DNA from: an uncultured Caulobacter sp.
Lineage (GTDB): Bacteria > Pseudomonadota > Alphaproteobacteria > Caulobacterales > Caulobacteraceae
Direction: 5' to 3'
Assembly (NCBI GenBank): GCA_913776195.1
Contig: CAJYMH010000017.1
Location: 1 to 64,000 of the forward strand
Length of the DNA stretch: 64,000 bases
Shown piece after piece: positions 38,939-48,323 of the stretch (the first letter of the stretch is position 1; each line of letters opens with the position of its first letter). The notes below the pieces were generated by a model that was given only the letters and a program-made list of their open reading frames with translations, searched no databases and was not told the DNA's origin. The translations under genes were made by a program, and so were the position numbers.

Positions 38939-39370
38939 ATGGCATCCCAACCGCTTCGACTTCTGGCGCACGACGACGGCGACCTGGCCGTGATCTCGGC
39001 CGCATTGCAGGATGCGCTGGCCAAGATCGGCGACATCACTTGGGAGCCGTCGGCCAAGCAGCTGACCCTGGCCTTCAACCGCTTCCGCTGGGAAGCCGGC
39101 GGCAAGGGGAAGGGGGAGCGCGTGCGTTCGGCCCTGCAACTGGCCCATGTGCAGTCGGTCCAGGCCCGCAAGCTGCGTCGCGAGGCCAAGGGCGCGGTCA
39201 TCGAGTTGCTGTCGATCAGTTTCGAGGCCGGAGCGGCTCCGGGCGGGACGATCCTGTTCAATTTCGCCGGCGGCGGTGATCTGCGCGCCGAGGTGGAATG
39301 CATCGACGCGGTCCTGGCCGACGTCTCGCAACCGTGGCGCACCAGCCGCACTCCCGGCCACGACGTCTGA
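38939..39370 (+). CDS. DUF2948 family protein
   Basis: 143 residues: PLRLLAHDDGDLAVISAALQ, LAFNRFRWE, ELLSISFEAG, IECIDAVLADVSQPW-type C-terminus. This alphaproteobacterial family of unknown role is regularly found between murA and hisD. It starts 3 bp after murA. Confidence 0.88.
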   Translation: MASQPLRLLAHDDGDLAVISAALQDALAKIGDITWEPSAKQLTLAFNRFRWEAGGKGKGERVRSALQLAHVQSVQARKLRREAKGAVIELLSISFEAGAAPGGTILFNFAGGGDLRAEVECIDAVLADVSQPWRTSRTPGHDV

Positions 39371-39413
39371 GGCCGCCTTCGCCAGCCGGGCTTGATGTTG
39401 TATAGCCCGGCTC

Positions 39414-40694
39414 ATGCGCCGGTTCCGATCTTCCGACCCCGACTTCGAATCCCGTTTTCAGGCCTTCGTGGGCGAGCAGCGGGGGTCGCCCGACGACGTC
39501 GGCGCCGCGGTTCGCTACGTCCTGCAGAATGTGCAGAATGAAGGCCTGCCGGCCGTGCTGCGGTTCGCGCGCCAGTTCGACAAGGTCGAGCTGACCGAGG
39601 AGACCATCCGCGTCACTCCCGAGGAGATCGCCGCCGGCGCCGCCGAATGCGACCCCGAGGTCCGCGAGGCCATCCGCATCGCCGCCGCGCGCATCAAGGC
39701 GTTTCACGAACGCCAGAAGCCGGCCGACCAGCGCTTCATTGATGAAACGGGCGTCGAGCTGGGCTGGCGCTGGACACCGCTGGAGGCCGTTGGCGTCTAT
39801 GTGCCCGGCGGCCGGGCCGCCTATCCCTCGACCGTGTTGATGAACTGCGTGCCGGCCCAGGTGGCTGGGGTCGACCGCATCGCCATGGTGACGCCGCCTG
39901 GAAAGCTGCAGCCGGCGGTTCTGGCCGCCGCCCAGGAAGCAGGCGTCACCGAAATCTGGCGCGTGGGCGGGGCTCAGGCGGTGGCCGCCCTGGCCTTCGG
40001 CGCCGGGCCTATCGCGCCTGTTGATAAGATCGTCGGTCCAGGGAACGCCTTCGTCACCGCGGCGAAGCGGCAGATCTACGGGGTGGTCGGCATCGACGCC
40101 CTGGCGGGGCCGTCCGAGATCGTGGTGGTGGCGGACGGCAAGAACGACCCGAGCTGGATCGCCGCCGACCTGCTGTCCCAGGCCGAGCACGATCCCGCCG
40201 CCCAATCCATCCTTATCACTGACGACGAGGCTTTCGCCGACCGTGTGGAGCAGGCCATCGCCGCCGAGCTGGAGACCCTGGCTACCGCCGAGGACGCCCG
40301 CGAGTCCTGGAAGAACCACGGTGCGATCATCATCGCGCCCCTGGCCGACAGCCCGCGTCTGGTGAACATCCTGGCGCCGGAGCACGTGGAGTTCGCCCTC
40401 GACGATCCGGAGGTCCTGTCCGACCAGGTGCGCCACGCCGGCGCAATCTTCCTGGGCCGGCACACGCCGGAAGCGATCGGCGACTACATCGCCGGGTCGA
40501 ACCACGTGCTGCCCACCAGCCGGGCGGCGCGCTTCCAGTCTGGCCTGTCGATCTACGACTTCCTCAAGCGCACCTCGATCGTGAAGTGCGACCCCGCGTC
40601 GTTCGCGCGGCTGGGTCCGCCGACGGTGGCCCTGGCCACGGCCGAGGGGCTGCCGGCTCACGCGCGATCCGCCGCGGTGCGGCTGAAGCCCTGA
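39414..40694 (+). CDS. hisD: Histidinol dehydrogenase HisD
   Basis: 426 residues. It catalyses the last two NAD-dependent oxidations of histidine synthesis, with zinc. Motifs are [59 protein letters not shown], and ILAPEHVEF with the catalytic Glu-His. It begins a tightly packed operon extending to yacG. Confidence 0.96.
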   Translation: MRRFRSSDPDFESRFQAFVGEQRGSPDDVGAAVRYVLQNVQNEGLPAVLRFARQFDKVELTEETIRVTPEEIAAGAAECDPEVREAIRIAAARIKAFHERQKPADQRFIDETGVELGWRWTPLEAVGVYVPGGRAAYPSTVLMNCVPAQVAGVDRIAMVTPPGKLQPAVLAAAQEAGVTEIWRVGGAQAVAALAFGAGPIAPVDKIVGPGNAFVTAAKRQIYGVVGIDALAGPSEIVVVADGKNDPSWIAADLLSQAEHDPAAQSILITDDEAFADRVEQAIAAELETLATAEDARESWKNHGAIIIAPLADSPRLVNILAPEHVEFALDDPEVLSDQVRHAGAIFLGRHTPEAIGDYIAGSNHVLPTSRAARFQSGLSIYDFLKRTSIVKCDPASFARLGPPTVALATAEGLPAHARSAAVRLKP

Positions 40695-41161
40695 TGAGCG
40701 GGCCGCATTCGCTCAAGTCCGTCGAGATCGACGAAGAATCGCTGGCCGCCGCCTCTCGCGACCAGGAGCAGGAGCGGCAGGTTGCGATCTACGATCTGCT
40801 GGAGTCCAACAGCTTTCAGCCGGAGGGCGCGGCCGGCGGCCCGTACGACCTGAAGATCTCGCTGGTTGAGGGCCGTTTGGCCCTGGACATCGCCGGGCCG
40901 GATTTCGCTTATCGGCATGTGCTGTCGCTGTCGCCGTTCCGGACGGTGATCAAGGACTACTTCATGGTCTGCGAGAGCTACTATCTCGCCATCCGAAACT
41001 CGACGCCGCAGCAGATCGAGGCCTTGGACATGGGGCGGCGCGGGCTGCACAACGAAGGCTCGTCCCTGCTGCGCGAGCGTCTGGACGGCAAGGTGCAGCT
41101 GGATTTCGACACCGCGCGGCGCCTTTTCACCCTCATCTGCGCCCTCCACTGGCGGGGCTGA
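40694..41161 (+). CDS. UPF0262 family protein
   Basis: 155 residues. Its ATG overlaps the hisD stop (TGATG). Segments such as [51 protein letters not shown] and [19 protein letters not shown] define this alphaproteobacterial family. It is always near hisD; role unknown. Confidence 0.92.
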   Translation: MSGPHSLKSVEIDEESLAAASRDQEQERQVAIYDLLESNSFQPEGAAGGPYDLKISLVEGRLALDIAGPDFAYRHVLSLSPFRTVIKDYFMVCESYYLAIRNSTPQQIEALDMGRRGLHNEGSSLLRERLDGKVQLDFDTARRLFTLICALHWRG

Positions 41162-41165
41162 TCCC

Positions 41166-41621
41166 GTGGTCGAGCTTCCGGGGGCGGTGCTGTTCGCCTG
41201 CAACTTCAACCGCGTTCGTTCGCCCATGGCCGAGGGGCTGCTGCGGCTGCGGTTCGGGGACCGGATCTTTGTGGATTCGTGCGGTCTGAAGGCCGACCCC
41301 GCCGGTCGAGCCGCCGACCCTTTCGCCCAGGCGGTGATGGACGAGCTCGGCTTCGACCTTTCGGCGCACCGGGCCAAGACCTTCGCCGAGCTGGAGGACG
41401 AATCCTTCGACATGGTCATCTCCCTGACGCCAGAGGCGCAGCACCGGGCGGTGGAGCTGGCGCGGGGCAGGGCGGTGGAGATCCTGTACTGGCCGACCAT
41501 CGACCCGACCCTGGCCGAGGGTTCGCGGGAGTCGGTGATCGAGGCCTACCGCAAGGTGCGCGACGATCTGGCCGCCGCGATTCAGCGCCGCTTCGGCGTG
41601 ACATCGACGTTCGGCGGCTGA
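41166..41621 (+). CDS. Low-molecular-weight phosphotyrosine phosphatase family protein
   Basis: 151 residues, GTG start. The phosphate loop C-x5-R-S is CNFNRVRS near residue 12, with a later DPT (YWPTIDPT) supplying the candidate general-acid Asp. The family includes protein-tyrosine phosphatases and arsenate reductases. Without arsenic genes nearby the phosphatase role is more likely. Confidence 0.88.
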   Translation: MVELPGAVLFACNFNRVRSPMAEGLLRLRFGDRIFVDSCGLKADPAGRAADPFAQAVMDELGFDLSAHRAKTFAELEDESFDMVISLTPEAQHRAVELARGRAVEILYWPTIDPTLAEGSRESVIEAYRKVRDDLAAAIQRRFGVTSTFGG

Positions 41622-41657
41622 GCAAGCTATATGGCGGCACCCGCCGCCCGAGGATCC

Positions 41658-42251
41658 ATGAGCCAGACTGACAACGCCCGCCCCCAGCTCGTCCTGGCCA
41701 GCGCCAGCCCGCGCCGCCTGGACCTGCTGCGTCAGGTCGGGATCGAGCCCGACCGCGTGGCGCCCGCCGATATCGACGAGACTCCTCTGCGCGACGAGAC
41801 GCCCCGCCGACTGGCCCTGCGGCTGGCGGTGGAGAAGGCGGCGGCTGCGGCGGCGAGCGAACCCGACGCGGTGGTGCTGGGCGCGGACACGGTGGTCTGC
41901 GTCGGGCGACGAATCCTGCCTAAGGCCGAGACGGAGGCGGAGGCGCGCCAGTGTCTTACGCTTCTATCCGGCCGCGCTCACAAGGTGCTGACCGGAATCG
42001 CCGCGGTGGCGCCCGGCGGGCGGAAGGCCTCCCGCCTGGTGGAGACGCGCCTGCACGTCAAACGCCTGACCACGGCCGAGATCGAGGCCTATGTCGCCAG
42101 CGGCGAATGGAAGGGCAAGGCCGGGGGCTATGGCATACAGGGACGGGCGGGGGCTTTCATCCTCGGCCTGGACGGCTCCTATTCCGGGGTGGTCGGGTTG
42201 CCGCTCTATGAGACTGTGAATCTGCTTTCGGGACTTGGGTGGCGCGCATGA
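41658..42251 (+). CDS. maf: Maf family nucleotide pyrophosphatase (dTTP/UTP type)
   Basis: 197 residues from the ATG at 41658. [18 protein letters not shown] and [18 protein letters not shown] are the Maf signatures; the C-terminal [16 protein letters not shown] and [11 protein letters not shown] fit the YhdE-like dTTP/UTP and modified-nucleotide pyrophosphatases. It overlaps the next gene by 4 bp. Confidence 0.92.
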   Translation: MSQTDNARPQLVLASASPRRLDLLRQVGIEPDRVAPADIDETPLRDETPRRLALRLAVEKAAAAAASEPDAVVLGADTVVCVGRRILPKAETEAEARQCLTLLSGRAHKVLTGIAAVAPGGRKASRLVETRLHVKRLTTAEIEAYVASGEWKGKAGGYGIQGRAGAFILGLDGSYSGVVGLPLYETVNLLSGLGWRA

Positions 42252-43294
42252 GCGAAGATCGTTGGCTTTTTCTCGACCGGGCCATCGGCGAGACGCGCGG
42301 CCTGATCGTGCACGACGGCCGGCCAGAGCGGCTGGTCATCCAGCGTGACGGCGACGATCCGGTCCTGACCGAGGGCGCGCGCTCCATCGCCCGCGTTCGC
42401 AAGATAGAGAAGGTGATGTCGAGCGCCTTCCTCGAGCTGCCGGGCGGCGCCGAGGCGATCCTGGCGCTGAAACCCGACATGCCGCCGCTGGTCCAGGGCG
42501 GATCGGTGGAGATCGAGATCAAGAGCGAGCCGCGCAACGGCAAGCTGGCGGTGGCCCGCTTCATCGAGGAGGCGAAGGGCGCGCCGCGCCTGACCGCGGA
42601 GCCGGGAGACCTCGCCGAGCAACTGATGCTTTGGGCGGGGACCGAAGAGGTGTTCGAGGGGCCGGAGGCGCGCGCCGCCATCGACGAGGCCGAGGAAGAG
42701 ATCCTGCTCACCGTTCACGCCCTGCCGGGCGGGGGGACGATCAGCATCGAGCCGACTCGCGCCCTGATCGCCGTGGACGTCGATCTGGGCGACCGTGGCG
42801 GACAGGATTCGAAGAAGGTCACCCGCAACGCCAACATGACCGCCCTGACGGTCGGCGCGCGGCTGATGCGGTTGAAGGGTCTGGGCGGACTGGTGGTCTA
42901 TGACCTGGTCGGTCGAGGCCACGACGGACACGCCCTGCTCGGCGTGGCGCGCAAGGCCTTCGCGCCGGACAATCCCGGCGTGGCCATCGGCGCGATCAGC
43001 CGGTTCGGCACGATGGAGATGACGATCCCCCGACGCCGTCGTTCGGTGCTGGAGATCCTGCGCGGACCCGACGGCCGGCTGACCCACCAGACCCTGGCGC
43101 TTCGTCTGGTTCGGATGATCGAGCGGGAAGGGGCCGCCTCGCCCGGCGGACAGTTGCAGGCATTCTGCGCGCCGGCCGTGGCCAAGGCGGTCGAACCCTA
43201 TCTGCCTAAGCTTCGCGACAAACTGGGCTCCCGGTTCGAGGTTCAGGCCTCGGATCGCGGCGGTCCCGAGCACCTGGAAGTGGTTAGCAAATGA
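42248..43294 (+). CDS. Short RNase E/G family ribonuclease
   Basis: 348 residues, shorter than RNase G (~490) or RNase E. The two catalytic Asp regions are present: [16 protein letters not shown] and [20 protein letters not shown]. There is no CPxC zinc-link motif and the N-terminal S1 part is abbreviated. It lies between maf and yacG, overlapping both by 4 bp, so translation is coupled. It may act as a specialised monomeric nuclease. Confidence 0.85.
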   Translation: MSEDRWLFLDRAIGETRGLIVHDGRPERLVIQRDGDDPVLTEGARSIARVRKIEKVMSSAFLELPGGAEAILALKPDMPPLVQGGSVEIEIKSEPRNGKLAVARFIEEAKGAPRLTAEPGDLAEQLMLWAGTEEVFEGPEARAAIDEAEEEILLTVHALPGGGTISIEPTRALIAVDVDLGDRGGQDSKKVTRNANMTALTVGARLMRLKGLGGLVVYDLVGRGHDGHALLGVARKAFAPDNPGVAIGAISRFGTMEMTIPRRRRSVLEILRGPDGRLTHQTLALRLVRMIEREGAASPGGQLQAFCAPAVAKAVEPYLPKLRDKLGSRFEVQASDRGGPEHLEVVSK

Positions 43295-43473
43295 GCAAGG
43301 GCTGCCCGATCTGCGCAAAGCCGACCGATCCGGCCTTCAAGCCGTTCTGCTCGAAGCGTTGCGCCGACGTCGACCTGCAGCGATGGCTGGTGGGAAGCTA
43401 CGCCGTTCCCGGCGGCCGCGGCGAGGAGCAGGAAGAGGGGGGCTCCATCCCGTTTTCCGACGACGAAGAATAA
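43291..43473 (+). CDS. yacG: DNA gyrase inhibitor YacG
   Basis: 60 residues. The four-Cys zinc finger is CPICAKP...FCSKRCADVDLQRW, followed by an acidic C-terminal tail (SIPFSDDEE). YacG binds GyrB and inhibits its DNA binding in E. coli. Confidence 0.93.
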   Translation: MSKGCPICAKPTDPAFKPFCSKRCADVDLQRWLVGSYAVPGGRGEEQEEGGSIPFSDDEE

Positions 43474-43576
43474 GATGCAGGACCGGCTGGACAGGCCGGA
43501 TCGTCTCTTCTATAGACGCGGCTCCCGCGAAGGCGGGGACGCTTTGAAGCCTGATTTGACGGGCTCCAAAGAGGAT

Positions 43577-43652
43577 GCCTGGGTAGCTCAGTTGGTAGAG
43601 CAGCGGATTGAAAATCCGCGTGTCGCTGGTTCGATTCCGGCCCCAGGCACCA
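43577..43652 (+). tRNA. tRNA-Phe (anticodon GAA)
   Basis: 76 nt including CCA. Acceptor GCCTGGG pairs with CCCAGGC, discriminator A. Anticodon stem-loop GGATTGAAAATCC gives GAA. Confidence 0.96.
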
Positions 43653-43800
43653 CCTCCCACAATTTCCCCGAAAAAATAGATCATCCCTCCAGATGCGGCT
43701 TTTCGCCCGCATCGCGTCTTACGCAGCCGCAACGCGGATAATGCCGAGGAGGGGGAATTTTTGCTGTTTTGCGACAGTTTTATTTTGTGCAGCGCAATGA

Positions 43801-43817
43801 ACCTAACGTCGTTAGGT
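43801..43817. promoter_or_regulatory. 17-bp perfect palindrome upstream of exbB (candidate operator)
   Basis: ACCTAACG-T-CGTTAGGT is a perfect inverted repeat with 8-bp arms. It lies in an AT-richer 480-bp gap upstream of exbB, just downstream of promoter-like TTGCGA and TATTTT elements at about 43770-43785. A repressor dimer site for the exbB-exbD-tonB operon is plausible. Confidence 0.5.
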
Positions 43818-43885
43818 CGCTCTCGATGAAATATCTCTCAAGCGAAGGCCTTGACGATAGGGCAATGGTTCGCCAAAGGACCAAG

Positions 43886-43907
43886 ACCGCAATTCTGACA
43901 TTGCGGT
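43886..43907. promoter_or_regulatory. Second inverted repeat upstream of exbB
   Basis: ACCGCAAT-TCTGAC-ATTGCGGT has perfect 8-bp arms. It could be an operator or a leader hairpin in the exbB transcript. No T-run follows, so it is not a terminator. The rest of the 43653-44132 gap shows no gene. Confidence 0.4.
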
Positions 43908-44132
43908 AATTCTCGGATGGCTCTCGGGCTGTTCGAGGCCCTCGCGCCTTCGAAACGCGGTTCCGTCCTTTGGGTTCGGTGCAGCGTTGCGGGTCGGGCG
44001 CAGCGAAGCGGTGTTGGGAGTAGAGCTCAAACTAACGAAGTGATGCTTCTCAACATGTTCGTAGGGTGGAGACGCTTTCGCGCGACGACCCTTGTGTCCA
44101 AACGTGCTAGACCAATCAGGAACTGGCGACAG

Positions 44133-44927
44133 ATGCTCAACAAACGACTGACTACCATTCTCGGCCTCGCCGGCGCTGCGGCGCTCATGGCGGCCGCCCC
44201 GGCGCTCGCTCAAGACGCTCCGGCTCAGATCGCCCACGCCGGCAAGCTCACGCCTGTCCAGATGTTCCTTGACGCCGAACCGGTCGTTAAGGTCGTCATG
44301 ATCGGCCTGGTGCTGGCTTCGGTGTTCTCGTGGGTGCTGCTGATCAGCAAGCTCTTCGAGTTCGGCGGGCTCAACAAGCAATCGGACAAGTACCTGGAAG
44401 CTTTCCGCGGTGCGAAGACGATCGCCGATATCGGCCGTCTCTCTTCCTCGGAAGAGTTTGAAGGCAACCCGATGGCCGACATGGCCGCGGCCGCCTCTTC
44501 GGAAATCGAACTTTCCCGTCAAGCCGGCCTTCAGGTCTCGGGCGCTCACCGCGACTCGACCCTGGTCCGCGTTCAAACCGCCATCAACGCTGTGCAAGCC
44601 AACCTGGCCAAGCGCCTCGGCGGCGGCATGACGTTCCTGGCTTCGGTCGGTTCGGCTGGTCCGTTCATCGGTCTGTTCGGCACCGTGTACGGGATCATGA
44701 ACTCGTTCATCGGTATCGCGAACACCAACACGACCAACCTGGCCGTCGTCGCTCCCGGTATCGCCGAAGCGCTGCTCGCCACGGGTATCGGTCTGTTCGC
44801 CGCCATTCCGGCGGTTATCTTCTACAACTACTTCCAGACCCGCATCTCGGCTTACGGGACGCGCGCTGAAGGTTTTGTGGCTGAACTGACCAACGCTCTG
44901 TCGCGTCAGCTCGACAAGGGGGCCTAA
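44133..44927 (+). CDS. exbB: Biopolymer transporter ExbB
   Basis: 264 residues from the ATG at 44133, which begins a clear signal peptide ending in ALAQDAPA. Three membrane segments follow: about 55-75, and the pair containing GSAGPFIGLFGTVYGIMNSF and APGIAEALLATGIGLFAAIP. It is the pentameric proton-channel subunit of the inner-membrane TonB motor. The frame stays open for 72 codons upstream, but that stretch lacks membrane-protein character. Confidence 0.94.
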   Translation: MLNKRLTTILGLAGAAALMAAAPALAQDAPAQIAHAGKLTPVQMFLDAEPVVKVVMIGLVLASVFSWVLLISKLFEFGGLNKQSDKYLEAFRGAKTIADIGRLSSSEEFEGNPMADMAAAASSEIELSRQAGLQVSGAHRDSTLVRVQTAINAVQANLAKRLGGGMTFLASVGSAGPFIGLFGTVYGIMNSFIGIANTNTTNLAVVAPGIAEALLATGIGLFAAIPAVIFYNYFQTRISAYGTRAEGFVAELTNALSRQLDKGA

Positions 44928-44932
44928 GACCT

Positions 44933-45370
44933 ATGGGCGCCAAACTCTCTGGAGGGGGCGGCGGTAGGTTCAACGTCGAACAGAACAGCGAGATCAACGT
45001 CACGCCGTTCGTCGATGTGATGCTGGTTCTCCTGATCATCTTCATGGTGGCGGCTCCGCTAGCCACCGTGTCGGTGGAAGTGGACCTCCCGCCTGCGGTC
45101 GCGAAAGCGTCGCAGAACCCGCCGAAACCGGTCTACATCTCGATCCAGTCCAATGGGGCGATCTACATCGGGGACTTCGAAACCTCGGTGGATACCATGG
45201 GCGAGGACCTGAAGAAGAACGTGGGCCGTCGCGACCCGACCAAGGAGCGCATTTACATCCGTGCTGACAAGCAAACCCGCTACGGGGCTTTCATGCAGGT
45301 GATGAATACGCTTCAGGACAACGGGTTCTATAGCGTGGCGCTGATCGGCGCCGACGCGGCTGCTTCGTAG
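44933..45370 (+). CDS. exbD: Biopolymer transporter ExbD
   Basis: 145 residues. A single N-terminal membrane segment, INVTPFVDVMLVLLIIFMV, carries the essential protonatable Asp. The periplasmic domain (IYIRADKQTRYGAFMQVMNT) follows. It is co-transcribed with exbB and tonB. Confidence 0.95.
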   Translation: MGAKLSGGGGGRFNVEQNSEINVTPFVDVMLVLLIIFMVAAPLATVSVEVDLPPAVAKASQNPPKPVYISIQSNGAIYIGDFETSVDTMGEDLKKNVGRRDPTKERIYIRADKQTRYGAFMQVMNTLQDNGFYSVALIGADAAAS

Positions 45371-45384
45371 GGGTGCATGGTTGA

Positions 45385-46110
<726 letters not shown>

Positions 46111-46136
46111 GGTCCGCGAGAGCGAACAAAATGAAG

Positions 46137-46170
46137 CGCCCCGGAGAGCGATCTCTGGGGCGTTTTCTTT
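46137..46170 (+). terminator. Rho-independent terminator after tonB
   Basis: An 11-bp stem (46137-46147 with 46152-46162, one G-T pair), loop GCGA, is followed by TTTTCTTT. Confidence 0.92.
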
Positions 46171-46250
46171 GTTATGATCCGGTTGTGAAAGACGCCTTTG
46201 GCGCTTGATCCCAAGCGCCCAGGAGACTAAATGACACCCCTCGCGAATGC

Positions 46251-46327
46251 GCCGCCTTAGCTCAGTTGGTTAGAGCGCTAGATTGTGGCTCTAGAGGTCC
46301 TCAGTTCGAACCTGAGAGGTGGTACCA
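46251..46327 (+). tRNA. tRNA-His (anticodon GTG), likely integration target
   Basis: 77 nt including CCA. Anticodon loop TTGTGGC gives GTG. Acceptor GCCGCCT pairs with AGGTGGT. The base before the acceptor is C and the discriminator is A, so the usual G-1:C73 identity pair is absent; this is the known alphaproteobacterial form. The gene stands at the left border of the integrated element, next to its integrase. Confidence 0.95.
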
Positions 46328-46343
46328 TTCGCAAGACCTTGAG

Positions 46344-46372
46344 GGGCTTCGGTTTTCGGACCGGAGCCCTTT
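46344..46372 (+). terminator. Terminator after tRNA-His
   Basis: A 10-bp stem GGGCTTCGGT/ACCGGAGCCC (one wobble), loop TTTCGG, is followed by a short TTT. It faces the end of the convergent integrase gene. Confidence 0.6.
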
Positions 46373-46389
46373 CGCGTACCTGACCCCAA

Positions 46390-46421
46390 TTTTACACCTT
46401 TTTTACACCGGGTTTTACACC
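46390..46421. repeat. Three TTTTACACC direct repeats at integrase 3' end
   Basis: TTTTACACC occurs at 46390, 46401 and 46413 (spacing 11 and 12 bp). They lie inside the last codons and stop of the integrase and 62 bp from the tRNA 3' end, placing them as candidate arm-type integrase sites. They encode the GVKPGVKKV tail. Confidence 0.5.
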
Positions 46422-47546
46422 GGCGTTCGGGGTGCGTTCCCGCAGCGCCGCGATCTTCTCCGCGGCGTTGTCGGAGAGGCGCAGCCGGTCGGCCTGGCGG
46501 CGGTACTGGGCGAAGCTGCTGGGGCTGCTGTGGCCCAGGAGGGCGGCGCCTTCGGCATCCGTGCAGCCGGATAGGGCGGCTTCCACGCCCCGGGTGTGCC
46601 GCAGGCCGTGAAGGTCATAGGCGTCGCCGTCGATGGCACCTTCCCGGGCCAGCTGCTCGATGACCTTCTTCAGCTCTTGGCCGAGGCCGTCCTCGGTGTA
46701 TCGCTTGCCCTCGAGGTTGAAGACCAACGTCATGGGCGTCAGCGGCTTCGCCCCGGCGGCCAGCTTGCGGCCGCGGCGGGCTTCGTCCGACGGCGCTGCC
46801 GGGATGGTCGCCAGCCATGCGGTCAGCTCTGGATCCTCGATCTGGTCGACCGAAACCCTCTTCTTGCCGCTGAGGAACGCGAAGCGCCCCTGTCGCCGCG
46901 CCGCCTTCGTGAGGACGACCAGGTCGCCGCGCCGGGCGCCAACATAGCGGCCGATCGCGATCGCCCTGGCCAGGCCATAGTTCTTGCGGCGGATGCAGCG
47001 CATGATCGCGGCCTCGACGACGCAGATCGGCCAGACGATGTGCGGCTCCTCAAGCGTTCTCGGCCGGGAGACCTCGCCGACCAGGCTGAATGGATCCTGT
47101 GTGAGGGTGCCGGCGACCAAGCAGGGCTTCAGGACGTTCTTCAGGCACTGCCGCCGCAGGTTGGCGGCGCGGTGACCACGATCTGCCCAGGCGTTCATGA
47201 GGTCGTTGACGAACGCCGGGGTGAAGGCGGCGATCGGCAAGTTGCCCAGGTCCTGGTCGAACTCCTTCATGAAGCTGCGGTACTGGGCCTTGGTCTCCTC
47301 GCCGAGGATCTTGAACTTGTGGTTCTCAAGCTCGTAGGCGCGCGTGGCCTGTCGAAGGGTGCCGGGAAGGGCCTTCGCCGGCGCCAGCTGCGCGAGCCAA
47401 GCCTTAACCTCCAACTCAAGCGCCGAGCCGGCTTCCTCACCCGGAGGGGGCAGAGGCGACTGCAGCGCGATGCGCGGCAAGCCCTTCTTGCGGAGGTAGA
47501 GATAGACCCCGCCATTCTCGGCCGGGATCTCCTGAACGTACTTCAT
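46392..47546 (-). CDS. int: Tyrosine-type integrase of the element
   Basis: 384 residues. An N-terminal arm-binding region (KYVQEIPAENGGVYLYLRKK) and core-binding SAM-like domain are followed by the catalytic domain with Arg in GARRGDLVVL, HGLRHTRG, LGHSS and the Tyr nucleophile in FAQYRRQ. It is adjacent to tRNA-His and presumably uses its 3' end as attB. It overlaps the excisionase-like gene by 4 bp. Confidence 0.94.
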   Translation of the reverse strand: MKYVQEIPAENGGVYLYLRKKGLPRIALQSPLPPPGEEAGSALELEVKAWLAQLAPAKALPGTLRQATRAYELENHKFKILGEETKAQYRSFMKEFDQDLGNLPIAAFTPAFVNDLMNAWADRGHRAANLRRQCLKNVLKPCLVAGTLTQDPFSLVGEVSRPRTLEEPHIVWPICVVEAAIMRCIRRKNYGLARAIAIGRYVGARRGDLVVLTKAARRQGRFAFLSGKKRVSVDQIEDPELTAWLATIPAAPSDEARRGRKLAAGAKPLTPMTLVFNLEGKRYTEDGLGQELKKVIEQLAREGAIDGDAYDLHGLRHTRGVEAALSGCTDAEGAALLGHSSPSSFAQYRRQADRLRLSDNAAEKIAALRERTPNAGVKPGVKKV

Positions 47547-47848
47547 TGCGCTCGGCTAGGGCCCCGGTGACGTGCTCTGACAGCGGCGAGCGCGGTCGCC
47601 GAGGCGTCGGCGATCGGGAGCTCGACTCGCGTGGAAGGCTCACCGCGAGCCGGGAGTCTGTCAATCAGGGCGTCCAGATCGCGACGGCGGTACCGCAGGA
47701 GGCGCAGTCCCATGTCGATCGGCTTGACGCCGTGCAGGTTTGCGAAGGCCTTGAAGGTGGCGACGCTGATGCCGCAGCAGTAGAGGGCTGCGGTGTCCGC
47801 ATCCATCAGAGCCGGCCAGTCCGGCAGCTGGGCAAGGTCGGTCTTCAT
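47543..47848 (-). CDS. Excisionase-like small DNA-binding protein
   Basis: 101 residues with a MerR/AlpA-like winged-helix look: LMDADTAALYCCGISVATFK, then LRLLRYRRRDLDALIDRLP. Genes of this form directly upstream of an integrase usually encode Xis, a directionality factor. This is inferred from fold and position. Confidence 0.7.
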   Translation of the reverse strand: MKTDLAQLPDWPALMDADTAALYCCGISVATFKAFANLHGVKPIDMGLRLLRYRRRDLDALIDRLPARGEPSTRVELPIADASATALAAVRARHRGPSRAQ

Positions 47849-48087
47849 GCGGCGGACTGCTCCGCCTTCTCCAAGAGGCGAGCACCGTCTTCCAGAGCCT
47901 GTGCCCGGGCGGAGTAGAAGGTGGCGTCCTGCCGGGCCCGGCTGGCGGATGCGCGCGCATCACTCGCCTTCGGCTCGAACGACTGGGTCTCCGCCGAGCG
48001 GTCGAGCATTTCGGCGCGAGCCGTCGCAGCCGTCGCGCAGCCCGTCTGTTCCTTCGCCATGCGCCGGAGGATCTCGGCCGAGCTCAT
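47845..48087 (-). CDS. Hypothetical phage protein, coiled-coil
   Basis: 80 residues, Ala/Glu/Arg-rich and probably helical throughout (ATFYSARAQALEDGARLLEK). It overlaps both neighbours by 4 bp in the leftward operon. No family recognised. Confidence 0.6.
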   Translation of the reverse strand: MSSAEILRRMAKEQTGCATAATARAEMLDRSAETQSFEPKASDARASASRARQDATFYSARAQALEDGARLLEKAEQSAA

Positions 48088-48323
48088 GCGGCGTGGCCTT
48101 CAGCACGCGGACGACGCCGGCGGCACTGAACCTCGAGCACGCCGGCGAAGCGGCCTTCGCCCTGTTGGCAGCTGACCAGGCCTCGGCGCTCCATGTCGAA
48201 GGCGACCTCCTGATAGTCCGGGGACATTAGGTGGACGATGGTCTTGCCGTGCGACCGGACGACGTCCAGGCGCATCTCGATGTCACCCTCGATCGTGCAG
48301 GGTGTGCGGCGGATCTCAGTCAC
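48084..48323 (-). CDS. Hypothetical phage protein
   Basis: 79 residues, beginning MTEIRRTPCTIEGDIEMRLD and ending in a very basic tail (CRRRRPRAEGHAA). Overlaps neighbours by 4 bp. No family recognised. Confidence 0.6.
   Translation of the reverse strand: MTEIRRTPCTIEGDIEMRLDVVRSHGKTIVHLMSPDYQEVAFDMERRGLVSCQQGEGRFAGVLEVQCRRRRPRAEGHAA

Noticed and set aside
39258..40661. 467-codon frame opposite hisD
   Set aside because: Antisense shadow of hisD.
43917..44132. 72-codon N-terminal extension of exbB
   Set aside because: A clear signal peptide begins at 44133; the extension has no membrane or family character.
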